A stretch of 64,000 nt of DNA from Candidatus Gastranaerophilales bacterium (GCA_947588745.1 CANPYW010000004.1:45004-109003); one strand, 5' to 3'. Shown: positions 8,775 to 17,458, counted from the stretch's first letter. Made by a program: numbers and translations. The notes: generated from the letters alone by a model not told the origin.

Positions 8775-8975
8775 ATGGGAAAAATAACAAAAGAAATGGG
8801 AATAATTGAAGTTATTCAAGAGCATCCTGAAACAATAGAAGTATTCCAAAAATACGGTTTTGGTTGTATAGGGTGTGCTGCTTCCAGATTTGAAAACTTA
8901 GAAGCAGGTGCTAAGGTTCATGGCATTGATCCTGATAAAATGGTTGAAGATTTAAACGCCGCTATTAAGCAATAG
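8775..8975 (+). CDS. DUF1858 (redox disulfide) small protein
   Basis: The 66-residue protein matches the DUF1858 pattern: an N-terminal helix with MGIIEVIQEHPETIEVFQKYG, then GCIGCAAS with two Cys spaced CxxC, then a helical tail with IDPDKMVEDLN. The family is described as hybrid-cluster-protein-associated redox disulfide domain. The CxxC may bind a metal or cycle between thiol and disulfide; the partner is unknown and no hybrid cluster protein gene is nearby. It is monocistronic, with GTGAAAGG before the ATG and a clear terminator after it. Confidence 0.85.
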   Translation: MGKITKEMGIIEVIQEHPETIEVFQKYGFGCIGCAASRFENLEAGAKVHGIDPDKMVEDLNAAIKQ

Positions 8976-8982
8976 AAAAATC

Positions 8983-9014
8983 AAAAAAGGATATTAATTT
9001 TAATATCCTTTTTT
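8983..9014 (+). terminator. Rho-independent terminator after the DUF1858 gene
   Basis: A 14-bp stem from 8983-8996 and 9001-9014 (core GGATATTA / TAATATCC) with loop ATTT has A and T runs on its flanks, so it may work in both directions. Confidence 0.85.
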
Positions 9015-9118
9015 GTTTCAAAATTCTTAATTTAACTGTATTTTAAATAAAAAATATATAAATAATCTTGATATAATTAAAAAAAGAACACATTATGTTT
9101 AAAAAATTTAAGAATAAC

Positions 9119-9147
9119 GTGACAATTAATTATGTTTTTATTATTAT
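9119..9147 (+). promoter_or_regulatory. Candidate promoter for rplI
   Basis: GTGACA at 9119-9124 and TATTAT at 9142-9147 are 17 bases apart, about 40 bases before the rplI ATG. A TATAAT at 9072-9077 lacks a good -35 box. Confidence 0.5.
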
Positions 9148-9185
9148 TTTGATATTGATTAAAATATAGTTTAAGGAGATATAAA

Positions 9186-9677
9186 ATGGAAGTAATTCTA
9201 AAAAAAGATGTCCAGAATATTGGTGAAGCAGGTGATATAGTTAACGTAAAAGACGGATATGCGAGAAACTATTTATTACCGCAAAATTTAGCCGAAGTAG
9301 CAACAAAAGGTGCAAAAGAAAACAGAGAGAAAAATCTTGCCAGAATAAAAGCAAAACAAGAAAAATTGCATGCTGAAGCTTTAGAGTTAGCTAAGAAGAT
9401 AGAAGCAATTGAAGTTTTGGAATTTTCAGCAAAAGCCGGAGAAAGCGGAAAATTGTTTGGTGCTATAACAACAAAACGATTGGCTGAAGAAATCAAAGCA
9501 AAAGCAGGTGTTGATATAGACAGAAAAACAATATCTTTGGACGCACCTATTAATAAATTAGGCAATTTTAATATGCAGATAAAACTTACATCTAAAGTAA
9601 AAGTATCATTGTCAGTAAAAGTTACGGCATCTGAAGTATTAAAAGAAGAAGTTGTTGAAGAAACTGACGAAAAATAA
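9186..9677 (+). CDS. rplI: 50S ribosomal protein L9
   Basis: L9 is a two-domain large-subunit protein. The 163-residue product has the N-terminal MEVILKKDVQNIGEAGDIVNVKDGYARN motif region (residues 1-28), the long connecting helix rich in Lys/Glu/Ala (about 42-77), and the C-terminal domain with GKLFGAITTKRLAEEI. A Glu-rich tail follows. The ATG sits after TTAAGGAGATATAAA. Its common partners rpsF, rpsR and dnaB are not next to it. Confidence 0.95.
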   Translation: MEVILKKDVQNIGEAGDIVNVKDGYARNYLLPQNLAEVATKGAKENREKNLARIKAKQEKLHAEALELAKKIEAIEVLEFSAKAGESGKLFGAITTKRLAEEIKAKAGVDIDRKTISLDAPINKLGNFNMQIKLTSKVKVSLSVKVTASEVLKEEVVEETDEK

Positions 9678-9681
9678 ATAG

Positions 9682-9757
9682 GAAACAGATATGATATTAG
9701 TTCAAAATCGACGTTATTACATAATTGAGGGCTTTACGATATAATCGTATCTGTTTT
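9682..9757 (+). other. Long stem-loop after rplI
   Basis: An arm at 9682-9695 (core AACAGATATGAT) pairs with 9744-9757 (core ATCGTATCTGTT) to give about 14 pairs, two of them G-U, around a 48-base loop. A promoter-like pair (TTACAT at 9717-9722, TATAAT at 9740-9745, spacing 17) lies inside it and would start a roughly 50-base RNA ending at the next terminator. It could be a 3'UTR structure of rplI or a small RNA unit. Confidence 0.4.
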
Positions 9758-9771
9758 GTTGCGATAATTCT

Positions 9772-9803
9772 AAAGACCTTCTTAATAAAAGAAGGTCTTT
9801 TTT
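9772..9803 (+). terminator. Rho-independent terminator
   Basis: AAAGACCTTC (9772-9781) pairs with GAAGGTCTTT (9791-9800) around a nine-base loop and is followed by more T. It ends rplI transcription or the short RNA upstream. Confidence 0.85.
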
Positions 9804-9820
9804 AGTTAAGGAGAAAAAAT

Positions 9821-9895
9821 ATGCGACGAGAAAAAACAAATATTCAGACAAATGTCCCCTTTGTCAAACTTAGAAATTTAATATGGGGCTTGTAG
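9821..9895 (+). CDS. Possible 24-residue leader peptide
   Basis: ATG at 9821 follows TTAAGGAG with seven bases between, one of the best ribosome sites in the region. The frame encodes 24 residues starting MRREKTNIQTNVPFVK and ends 22 bases before the next gene. It lies directly after a terminator, so its own promoter is not obvious. It may be a leader peptide for 9918..11264, or the remnant of a start. Nothing in the sequence tells its role. Confidence 0.35.
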   Translation: MRREKTNIQTNVPFVKLRNLIWGL

Positions 9896-9917
9896 TAGGA
9901 AATAAAAGGAATAAAAT

Positions 9918-11264
9918 ATGTCAATACAGGCAATATCAACAAAAGTAGTATCTACATTAGGAAATAAAGAATCATTAATACCGTTAATTGTAAAAGACGG
10001 AGTAGACAGTGCAAGTTTAACGTATAAATCATATAAAGAAGGCGGAGTAATAGAAGGTACAGACAGAGCAATAGATGAGTTTGGTACACAAGCTATTTGG
10101 ATTGGCGGAATTCCGTTTTATAAAAAACTTATAGATAAAACCGCTTATCATGCGGCAAAAATTAATCCTGAAGTTGATCCGAGAGTAATTGCAAATAATG
10201 AATATGCAAGTTGGGCAAAAGAGAATGCAAAAGGAATAATGTCTAATACTAAAAATCAATCAGTAAAAAGTGCTTTAACCGATTGCTTAATTGATGGCGG
10301 AAATAAAGCAAAAGCTTTATTTAAAGGCAAAGTAATTGCCGCAACTGCACTAACATTGGCTACTTATTTCGGATTAACAAAATATAAACAATACAGAACC
10401 AAAAAGTCTGTATTGAACAATATGCAGCAAAAAGTGAACAGTAGTGATAATTTAGAAAATAAAAAAGCAAGTATATTCAATGATATAGAAAAGATTGGCT
10501 CAAAAACAAATAATTTATCTTTTAAAGGTTCAAAATTATCTCCGATAAGTGAAGCAATAATGTTTAACCCTGTACATAATATGAAAATTATAGATGCCGG
10601 AATTACAACTGAAAGATTGGTGTGTTCAAGAAATACAACCGAACTTGGAGAACACGCAATTAAGGAAGGCGGTTTCTTATTTTCGTTATACGGATTGGGA
10701 AATATACTGGAAAAAGGTGTTAATCTGCTTTCAGATAAGGTTTTGAATAAACCAATAGATTTAGATATTGATGTATTAATGGATAATAATTTTTCAGCTG
10801 CGTTAGAAAACGGCAAATTGGCTGCTGATATAGAAAACCTTCCCCAAAAAGGTAAATCTTTGACTGAAAAATTAGATTTTATTGTTAAAAATCCTGATAA
10901 TGCCATTGTACAGGCTGCTAAAAAGTCAAAGATAGTATCTGAAATAAAGGATAAATCAGGTGCAAGCTATGTTGATACTTCTAAATATATAGATATCAAT
11001 GAGTTTGAAAAATTAACTGAAAATATTAAAAAAATTAATGATAAGTATTTAGCTTCAAATGAACCTGTAAGAAAGTATTTGAATAAAGTAAAAGCACTTA
11101 AGGTTTCATCTGTAATGACAAATATAATCTTATCTTGTATATTTTTAAGCTGTATTATTCCTAAAGCTGTTTATCAATACAGAAAATCAAAAACCGGAAC
11201 TACAAGTTTTCACGTGGCAAATGCAATAAAAAATGATGAATTAAAAAAAGAATATTCTGCTTAA
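9918..11264 (+). CDS. Unknown membrane protein with an internal LSFKG motif
   Basis: I do not recognise the family. The 448-residue protein has two clear hydrophobic segments, VIAATALTLATYFGL near residue 140 and VMTNIILSCIFLSCIIP near 400, each followed by a basic stretch (KYKQYRTKK and YQYRKSK), so the middle 240 residues lie on one side of the membrane. The middle contains NNLSFKGSKLSP, the same SFKG motif seen in the leaders of other proteins here, and a long polar helical region. No Sec signal is seen. It may be an SFKG-type precursor or scaffold typical of this lineage; that is inference. Confidence 0.75.
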   Translation: MSIQAISTKVVSTLGNKESLIPLIVKDGVDSASLTYKSYKEGGVIEGTDRAIDEFGTQAIWIGGIPFYKKLIDKTAYHAAKINPEVDPRVIANNEYASWAKENAKGIMSNTKNQSVKSALTDCLIDGGNKAKALFKGKVIAATALTLATYFGLTKYKQYRTKKSVLNNMQQKVNSSDNLENKKASIFNDIEKIGSKTNNLSFKGSKLSPISEAIMFNPVHNMKIIDAGITTERLVCSRNTTELGEHAIKEGGFLFSLYGLGNILEKGVNLLSDKVLNKPIDLDIDVLMDNNFSAALENGKLAADIENLPQKGKSLTEKLDFIVKNPDNAIVQAAKKSKIVSEIKDKSGASYVDTSKYIDINEFEKLTENIKKINDKYLASNEPVRKYLNKVKALKVSSVMTNIILSCIFLSCIIPKAVYQYRKSKTGTTSFHVANAIKNDELKKEYSA

Positions 11265-11284
11265 TATTTTGTGAAAAATATTAC

Positions 11285-11310
11285 AAAATCAGCTTTATTT
11301 TGATTTTTTT
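11285..11310 (+). terminator. Weak terminator after the membrane protein gene
   Basis: AAAATCA (11285-11291) pairs with TGATTTT (11301-11307) around a nine-base loop and is followed by T. The stem is short and AT-rich, so efficiency is doubtful. Confidence 0.4.
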
Positions 11311-11329
11311 TATTTCATCATGATAAAAT
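11300..11329 (+). promoter_or_regulatory. Candidate promoter of the triple radical SAM operon
   Basis: TTGATT (11300-11305) and TAAAAT (11324-11329, preceded by TG one base upstream) are 18 bases apart, 20 bases before the first radical SAM start. It overlaps the weak terminator. Confidence 0.35.
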
Positions 11330-11349
11330 AATTAAAAAAGGGTTTTAAT

Positions 11350-12339
11350 GTGCGATACAAGAGCTGTTATTGGATTGAATCAGGAATAAATTTTGATATA
11401 GATGCTTATAAAGTTTGCTGTTTATACAGTGCAAAAGGCGGCGGAAATACAATTATAAAAAATAATTACAAGGGTGAACCCGTTGATTGGGATAATGTTT
11501 TTGCATTTAAAGAAATGATGAAAAATATGCATAAAAGCGGTCAAGTCTATCCTAAATGCGAAGAATGCATATATCTTGAAGAACGTGACTGGAATGAAGA
11601 TCATACTAAAATAAGCATGATAAACCTTGATTATTGGACTAAATGTAATTCAAGATGTTCTTATTGCCATACAATGCAAGATAAGGACAGATATAACAGT
11701 TTTAAAAATTATAATTTTCTTCCGATATTAAAGGATATGATTAAAAGGGATATATTAAGACCGGACGGGCATGTAAGTTTTGGCGGCGGTGAAGTTACAT
11801 TATTAAGAGAATTTGATAAATTATTGCATATATTTATGGATTTTGGTTTCCCGTTAACGAGAATACATTCTTCGTGTATAAAATATAGCAAAGCTATCGA
11901 AAAAGGCTTGAAAAACGGATGTGTTGATTTGATTGTTTCCGTTGATTCCGGTTCAAAAGAAATGCATAAAAAAATTAAGCAGGTAAATTCTCATGATAAA
12001 GTATGGTCTAATTTGAGAAGATATGCAGATCATCAAAAGTTTCCTTATGCCGTAAAATCAAAGTATATAGTAATCCCCGGGGAAAATGATATTCGTCAGG
12101 AAATAGATTTATGGCTTGAAAAATCAAAGCAGAACGGAATAAATTTTGTATTCCATGAAATAGAATCGAAATGGTTTTATGCCAGAAGAGAAAATGTTCC
12201 TGATGAGATAATCGATTTATTTAAGTATGCCAAAGCGAAGGCTGAATCATTGGGTTTAAGGTATGAGCTGTATGAAAGGGCTGAACACATGATGGAATAT
12301 TATCATGAAAAGAGGTTAGACCATAATGCAGGAGTATAA
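11350..12339 (+). CDS. Radical SAM protein with N-terminal Cys cluster, copy 1
   Basis: The 329-residue protein has the radical SAM site C99-N-S-R-C103-S-Y-C106 and the GGE-type SAM contact SFGGGEVTLL. Before it lies a Cys set at 6 (SCYW), 23-24 (VCCLY), 70 and 73 (KCEEC), which looks like a SPASM-type auxiliary iron-sulfur domain placed at the N-terminus instead of the C-terminus. GTG at 11350 gives MRYKSCYWIESG, aligned with the two following paralogues. Its end overlaps the next gene by 14 bases. The reaction and substrate are unknown; a peptide or protein target is possible because SPASM-type enzymes often act on peptides. Confidence 0.85.
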   Translation: MRYKSCYWIESGINFDIDAYKVCCLYSAKGGGNTIIKNNYKGEPVDWDNVFAFKEMMKNMHKSGQVYPKCEECIYLEERDWNEDHTKISMINLDYWTKCNSRCSYCHTMQDKDRYNSFKNYNFLPILKDMIKRDILRPDGHVSFGGGEVTLLREFDKLLHIFMDFGFPLTRIHSSCIKYSKAIEKGLKNGCVDLIVSVDSGSKEMHKKIKQVNSHDKVWSNLRRYADHQKFPYAVKSKYIVIPGENDIRQEIDLWLEKSKQNGINFVFHEIESKWFYARRENVPDEIIDLFKYAKAKAESLGLRYELYERAEHMMEYYHEKRLDHNAGV

Positions 12340-13312
12340 AAGTTGTCATTGGTTGCAGCATGGTTTAAGTTTTGAAAATGATCATATTGAAATGTGCTGT
12401 TTATGTTGTCATAAAGGTGGAGGCCATTTATATATAAAAGAAAACTATAATGGTTCTGATGTAAGTTGGGATGATATATTAAATTTAAAAGAAAAATTTA
12501 TAAAAGAGAACAAAGAAGGTAAAACAGATCCAAGATGTGAAGGGTGTTTTAATCTTGTATACAGGGGTTGGGCAGACGAAGAACCGTATATAAACTATAT
12601 ACATTTTAATCATTGGACGCATTGTAATAGTGATTGTATATACTGTTATACAAAATGGGACAAACAAGCTTATAATTCAAGACCGCATTATCAAGCCTTT
12701 CCGATGATTAAAGAATTGTTTAAGCGTAAATTATTTAGACCCGGAGGCGAAGTAACATTTGCCGGTGGAGAACCTACAATGCTGAATGAATTTGAAGATA
12801 TAGTAAATTTTTTATTAAAAAATGGTGCTGATAGAATAACGGTTCATTCATCGGGTATAAAGTATTCTCGTGCAATAGAAAGAGGAATAAAGGATAAAAT
12901 ATTATCGGTTTGTTTATCTGCTGATTCCGGAACAAGAGATACATATAAAGCTGTTAAAGGTGTAGATAAATTTGATAAATTCTGGGAAAATGCAAAAAAA
13001 TATTCAAAAGCACAAAAAAATATAGATAATAAAATTTATGTTGAAACAAAGTTTATATTAATTCCGCAAATTAATACAACCAAGGTAGAGATTGATAAAT
13101 GGCTTGAACATACTGTTGAAGCGGGAATAAAATCAGTAGTTGTTGATATTGAAAATGAATATTGTAAAAAACTACGCACATATAATATTGCAAGACCGCA
13201 ATATTTGGTTGAATTATGCAATTATATTATACAAAGAGCTAAAGAACTTGATTTACGCATTGTAGATTACAATAATTTCAGCTATCTCGTGTCTGATTAT
13301 AATTTATTATAG
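12326..13312 (+). CDS. Radical SAM protein with N-terminal Cys cluster, copy 2
   Basis: This 328-residue paralogue has the same plan as copy 1: Cys at 7, 24-25, 27-28, 71 and 74, then C100-N-S-D-C104-I-Y-C107 and TFAGGEPTML. It has an extra CC pair (MCCLCCHKGGG) not present in the other two. The middle shares HSSGIKYSRAIERG with copy 1, so the genes arose by tandem duplication, but they have diverged a good deal, which suggests separate substrates or steps rather than a recent copy. It begins inside copy 1 and ends 11 bases before copy 3. Confidence 0.85.
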   Translation: MQEYKSCHWLQHGLSFENDHIEMCCLCCHKGGGHLYIKENYNGSDVSWDDILNLKEKFIKENKEGKTDPRCEGCFNLVYRGWADEEPYINYIHFNHWTHCNSDCIYCYTKWDKQAYNSRPHYQAFPMIKELFKRKLFRPGGEVTFAGGEPTMLNEFEDIVNFLLKNGADRITVHSSGIKYSRAIERGIKDKILSVCLSADSGTRDTYKAVKGVDKFDKFWENAKKYSKAQKNIDNKIYVETKFILIPQINTTKVEIDKWLEHTVEAGIKSVVVDIENEYCKKLRTYNIARPQYLVELCNYIIQRAKELDLRIVDYNNFSYLVSDYNLL

Positions 13313-13323
13313 AGGTGAATATT

Positions 13324-14319
13324 TTGAAAGAGTTTGAAAGTTGTGGTTATATAGAACATGGAATGGTTTTAGACCATTGCAACAGAATTAGACATTGTAA
13401 TAATTTTAATCCTCGATATGGCGGTCGTCCGGTGATATATGAAAATTATTGCGGTGAGAAAATTAATTGGAAAGAATTTTTTCAAATAAAACGGGAATTA
13501 AGAAATAAATACAGAGAAAATTCTTGTCCGGAAAGCTGTATAGGATGTGTTGGCAATGCTCAAAAGCCCTGGGATGAAGAAGATTACATTGATTATTTGC
13601 TATTAACACCATGGGTGCCATGTAATTCGCATTGTATATATTGTCAAGCACCACGTGATAAATATGTAATAGAAAATACCAAAGTATATAAAGTTTTACC
13701 GCTTATAAAGGATATGATAAAAAATAATATATTAAAAAAAGACGGAACAATTGATTTTGCGGGTGGTGAACCTACAATATATAAAGAATTTGAAGCACTT
13801 TTAAGTGAATTTATAAAACATGATTTTGAAAAAATAATTATTCATACGAATGCGATTAAAAAAAGTAATGCAATAATAAAAGGAATAAAAAAAGGTGTGG
13901 TTAGAATTCTAGTGTCTGTTGATGCCGGTACAAAAGCAGTGCATGAGAGGGTAAAACAGGTAAAATCTTATGATAACGTATGGAAGCACCTTGAAATCTA
14001 TGCAAAGAACCAGCCAAAAGATGCTGATAATGTTAAAACAAAATATATTATAGTTCCCGGTTTAAATGATAACGAAAGTGAAATAGATATTTGGCTTGAA
14101 AAGAGTAAAAATATCGGAATAAAGAGCGTTGTTTTAAATTTAGATTTTAATTGGATTATGGATAATATAAACAGTGATTTGACTAATTTATATAACTTGA
14201 TGAAATATACTCAGAAAAAAGCAAGTGAGATGAATTTAAGATGCGAGTTATACGGGCAGATTTTTCAAGTTAAACGAGAAGTTGAAAAGACAAGAGAAGA
14301 AAATATAGCTGGATTTTAG
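13324..14319 (+). CDS. Radical SAM protein with N-terminal Cys cluster, copy 3
   Basis: The 331-residue protein has the core motif PCNSHCIYC and DFAGGEPTIY. The N-terminal Cys set is altered: Cys7, Cys19, Cys25 and an SCPESCIGC segment, so the auxiliary cluster may be bound differently or lost in part. I chose TTG at 13324, six bases after AGAGGTG, because MKEFESCGYIEHG aligns with the starts of copies 1 and 2; GTG at 13315 lies within the ribosome site. The stop is directly followed by the ATG of the dehydrogenase, so all four genes form one unit. Confidence 0.83.
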   Translation: MKEFESCGYIEHGMVLDHCNRIRHCNNFNPRYGGRPVIYENYCGEKINWKEFFQIKRELRNKYRENSCPESCIGCVGNAQKPWDEEDYIDYLLLTPWVPCNSHCIYCQAPRDKYVIENTKVYKVLPLIKDMIKNNILKKDGTIDFAGGEPTIYKEFEALLSEFIKHDFEKIIIHTNAIKKSNAIIKGIKKGVVRILVSVDAGTKAVHERVKQVKSYDNVWKHLEIYAKNQPKDADNVKTKYIIVPGLNDNESEIDIWLEKSKNIGIKSVVLNLDFNWIMDNINSDLTNLYNLMKYTQKKASEMNLRCELYGQIFQVKREVEKTREENIAGF

Positions 14320-15300
14320 ATGAAAATTGCGATTTATGAAAAAAGACCTTATGAAACAGATGTAATCGACTTATACAGAAAAAAATATAACATTGATTTC
14401 GTTGAAACTGATGAAATATTAGATGATAAATCAGTCGTATTATCAGAAGGATGTGATGCTGTATCTACATTAGGGTTTAGTCAGCTTGATAAAAGTTTGC
14501 TTGACCGAATTAAATTAAATGGCGTGAAATATGTTTCAACAAGAACAATAGGCTATAATCATTTTGATGTTAACTATGCTAAATCTATAGGTTTAAAATT
14601 ATCAAATGTGACTTATGCTCCAAATGGGGTCGCAGACTTTACAGTTATGCTAATGCTTATTTCAATAAGAAAATATAAGCCGGCAATGTGGCGTCAAAAT
14701 GTAAATGATTATACACTCAACGGTTTAATGGGTAAAGAAATGCGAAAAATGACTGTGGGCGTTATAGGAACAGGCAGGATAGGTGCAACGGTCATAGAAA
14801 ATTTATCGGGTTTTGGTTGCAAAATATTGGCTTATGATATGTTTAAGAATAATAAAATTATTGAGAAAGCTCAATATGTTGATATGGATTTCTTGTTGAA
14901 AAATAGTGATATAATTACAATTCATGTTCCATTAACACCTGCTAATAAAGAAATAATAAATAAAAATACAATAAATAAGATGAAAAAAGGTGTAATAATA
15001 ATAAATACAGCCAGAAGTGAGTTAATGAACATAAAAGACTTAACGGAAGGAATTGAAACTGAACAAATAGGTGCATTAGCACTTGATGTATTTGAAAATG
15101 AAAACGAGATATATCATCATTATTTATCAACAGATATAATTAAAAATAGGGATATGGCATATTTAAGACAGTTCCCGAATGTAATATTAACACAGCACAT
15201 GGCATTTTTTACTGATTCAGCTGCTGAAGAAATGATTACAAATAGCATTGAAAATATAATAAGTTTTAGTAAAACTGGAACATGCCCGAATGAACTGTAA
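14320..15300 (+). CDS. D-2-hydroxyacid dehydrogenase (D-lactate dehydrogenase/VanH-like)
   Basis: The 326-residue protein has the NAD site GVIGTGRIG near residue 147, the substrate-pocket RTIGYNHFD near 75-83, the catalytic Arg232 in NTARSELMN, a Glu in the DVFENENE segment and His293 in TQHMAF. These fit D-lactate dehydrogenase and VanH, which reduce pyruvate or similar 2-oxoacids with NADH. There is no D-Ala-D-Lac ligase here, so fermentation or supply of a 2-hydroxyacid to the radical SAM pathway are both possible. It is the fourth gene of the radical SAM unit and ends in a terminator. Confidence 0.85.
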   Translation: MKIAIYEKRPYETDVIDLYRKKYNIDFVETDEILDDKSVVLSEGCDAVSTLGFSQLDKSLLDRIKLNGVKYVSTRTIGYNHFDVNYAKSIGLKLSNVTYAPNGVADFTVMLMLISIRKYKPAMWRQNVNDYTLNGLMGKEMRKMTVGVIGTGRIGATVIENLSGFGCKILAYDMFKNNKIIEKAQYVDMDFLLKNSDIITIHVPLTPANKEIINKNTINKMKKGVIIINTARSELMNIKDLTEGIETEQIGALALDVFENENEIYHHYLSTDIIKNRDMAYLRQFPNVILTQHMAFFTDSAAEEMITNSIENIISFSKTGTCPNEL

Positions 15301-15305
15301 AAAAT

Positions 15306-15335
15306 AGAGGAAACCGAGTTATTTGGGTTTCCTCT
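15306..15335. terminator. Bidirectional terminator between dehydrogenase and Bax-inhibitor gene
   Basis: AGAGGAAACC (15306-15315) pairs with GGTTTCCTCT (15326-15335) around a ten-base loop. A-rich bases lie on the left and T on the right, so it can serve both convergent genes. Confidence 0.85.
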
Positions 15336-15343
15336 TTAAACTG

Positions 15344-16090
15344 TTAATCAGAATTTCTGCTCATAAGCCTAGCAAGAAGTCTTAAGATTTCTAAATAGAG
15401 CCATACAATAGTAACCAGCAGTCCGAAAGAATAGTACCATTCATAAATTGCGGGGTAATTATTTTCAGAGCCAACTCTTATACTGTTAAAATCGCCTATT
15501 AAATAAAGTGCGGCAATAAGAGCAATAACGACATTAATAACAATAGCAAGTGTTGAGTTACTTGAAAAGTACGATACAGGAATGTGGAATAACATTAGTA
15601 TTAATGAAATTGAGTAAAATACAGTTACAGATAAACCGGCAATAAATAAAATTGAATAGAATTTTGAAGAGAGATTAATTTTACCTATAAAAACAACTGC
15701 CGCCATAACAAAAACGGTTAGAATTGTAATAGTAGCCGCTTGAGAAACAATGCCTCTATATTGTGCTTCAAAAAAGCAAGAGGCGGACGATAAAACTATC
15801 CCTTCCAAAAAAGCATAAATAGGTGATAAGTAAGGGGCTGTTTTAGGCTTAAATGAAATTATAAGGCCAAGTATTAGCCCGATAATAGCAGACGGAATAG
15901 TTATAATATTGACTAAATCCAGCCTGCCTAATGAAAATTGATAGAATACTGCAGCGGCAGCTATAAGCATAATAGTAGAGAGTAAAACGAGCTTACCCAT
16001 AGTGCCTGAAATGCTCATAGTTCTTTCTGATAATGTATAACTGTTAGAAATATTTAAATCTTTAGAAAAAATTGGATTTGAACTTCTCAT
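15344..16090 (-). CDS. Bax inhibitor-1/YccA family membrane protein
   Basis: The 248-residue protein has seven likely membrane helices after a polar N-terminus of about 35 residues. The C-terminal part has ALYLIGDFNSIRVGSE and YEWYYSFGLLVTIVWLYLEILRLL, a pattern of the bacterial Bax inhibitor-like group (BaxI_1), thought to form calcium-leak channels. Start ATG at 16090 follows GGAGGTAAT; an upstream in-frame ATG at 16132 lacks a ribosome site. The gene stands alone, divergent from enolase. Confidence 0.85.
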   Translation of the reverse strand: MRSSNPIFSKDLNISNSYTLSERTMSISGTMGKLVLLSTIMLIAAAAVFYQFSLGRLDLVNIITIPSAIIGLILGLIISFKPKTAPYLSPIYAFLEGIVLSSASCFFEAQYRGIVSQAATITILTVFVMAAVVFIGKINLSSKFYSILFIAGLSVTVFYSISLILMLFHIPVSYFSSNSTLAIVINVVIALIAALYLIGDFNSIRVGSENNYPAIYEWYYSFGLLVTIVWLYLEILRLLARLMSRNSD

Positions 16091-16178
16091 ATTACCTCCA
16101 TTTATAACCATCAAGATTATAGCATATAACAAACGATTATGAAATTAATAAATAAAGTATAAAAACGTGGAGTATTAT

Positions 16179-17423
16179 ATGAAATCAAAAATAAAAAATA
16201 TTTTATCAAGGCAAATACTTGATTCAAGAGGAATACCTTCAATAGAAACGGAAATTGAATTGGAAAGCGGTATAAAAGCAGCTGCGTCAGTTCCTGCGGG
16301 AACATCTACCGGCTTATATGAAGCATTTGAATTAAGAGATAACGATAAAATGAATTATTTCGGGAAAGGGGTTTTAAAAGCTGTAGCGAATGTGGAAAAT
16401 ATAATAAAGCCTTTATTAATTGGAGTTTCCGTATATAGTCAGAATAAAATAGATAAAATAATAATAGAAAAAGACGGATCAAAAAATAAATCAAAATTAG
16501 GTGCAAATGCTATTTTAAGTGTGTCTTTAGCTGCTGCAAAAGCGGCGGCAAAACAAAGTAATATGCCGTTATATAAATATTTAGGCGGTGTGTATGGGGT
16601 AACAATGCCAAAACCGATGATTAATATTTTAAACGGTGGATTGCATGCTAATAATAATACTGATATACAAGAATTTATGATACAACCTGATTCAAGCTGT
16701 GATATAAAAGATAGTATAAAAATTGGGGCAGAAGTTTTTCACTCTTTAAAAAAAGAACTAGATATTCGCAGTTATTCGACTTCAGTTGGAGATGAAGGCG
16801 GTTTTGCTCCTAATTTGAAGAATAATAAAGAAGCACTTGAGTTAATATCTTGTGCAATAAGGAATGCCGGATATACTTTCAAAGAAATAAAAATATGTTT
16901 AGATATTGCGGCATCGGAACTTTATAAAAATAATAAATATATGCTAAAAAGTGAAAATAAAGAGTACACTACAGATGAATTTATAAATTATTTAGAAAAT
17001 TTGAGTGACGAATATCCAATAATATCAATTGAAGACGGTCTTGCACAAAATGATATTCAAGGCTGGATAAAAATGACTCAAAGAATGGGAAAATCAATCC
17101 AGCTTGTGGGTGACGATTTGTTTGCAACAAATTATGAACGATTAAAAGAGGGTATTGAGTGCAAAATGGCAAATGCAATATTGATAAAACCAAATCAAAT
17201 AGGTACTTTGACTGAAACGTTGCATACAATTAGGCTTGCACAGAAAAATAATTACAAAACAATAATATCTCATCGTTCAGGAGAAACTGAAGATACATTT
17301 ATAGCAGATTTGGCTGTTGCAGTAAATTCTGGACAAATAAAAACAGGTTCTGTTTCACGAGGCGAAAGAACAGCAAAATATAACAGATTAATAAGAATAC
17401 AGGATGAAATATATTATAATTAA
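16179..17423 (+). CDS. eno: Enolase
   Basis: Enolase converts 2-phosphoglycerate to phosphoenolpyruvate in glycolysis. The 414-residue product, slightly short for the family, keeps Glu165 and Glu206 (GDEGGFAP), the metal ligands Asp242, Glu285 (SIEDGL) and Asp312 (GDDLF), and Lys337 (LIKPNQ), with HRSGETED after it. ATG at 16179 is six bases after GGAG; GTG at 16167 lies within the ribosome site. It is divergent from the Bax-inhibitor gene, and the SRP RNA promoter begins at its end. Confidence 0.95.
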   Translation: MKSKIKNILSRQILDSRGIPSIETEIELESGIKAAASVPAGTSTGLYEAFELRDNDKMNYFGKGVLKAVANVENIIKPLLIGVSVYSQNKIDKIIIEKDGSKNKSKLGANAILSVSLAAAKAAAKQSNMPLYKYLGGVYGVTMPKPMINILNGGLHANNNTDIQEFMIQPDSSCDIKDSIKIGAEVFHSLKKELDIRSYSTSVGDEGGFAPNLKNNKEALELISCAIRNAGYTFKEIKICLDIAASELYKNNKYMLKSENKEYTTDEFINYLENLSDEYPIISIEDGLAQNDIQGWIKMTQRMGKSIQLVGDDLFATNYERLKEGIECKMANAILIKPNQIGTLTETLHTIRLAQKNNYKTIISHRSGETEDTFIADLAVAVNSGQIKTGSVSRGERTAKYNRLIRIQDEIYYN

Positions 17424-17424
17424 A

Positions 17425-17453
17425 TTGCCTAAAAAAAAAGTTTATAATATAAT
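17425..17453 (+). promoter_or_regulatory. Promoter of the SRP RNA
   Basis: TTGCCT (17425-17430) and TATAAT (17448-17453) are 17 bases apart, with the first paired base of the RNA six bases downstream. Confidence 0.7.
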
Positions 17454-17458
17454 TATAT

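Noticed and set aside
14320..15300. A vancomycin-resistance (vanHAX) cluster, suggested by the VanH-like dehydrogenase
   Set aside because: There is no D-Ala-D-Lac ligase or VanX next to it, and the ddl at 951 has the Tyr omega loop of an ordinary D-Ala-D-Ala ligase.
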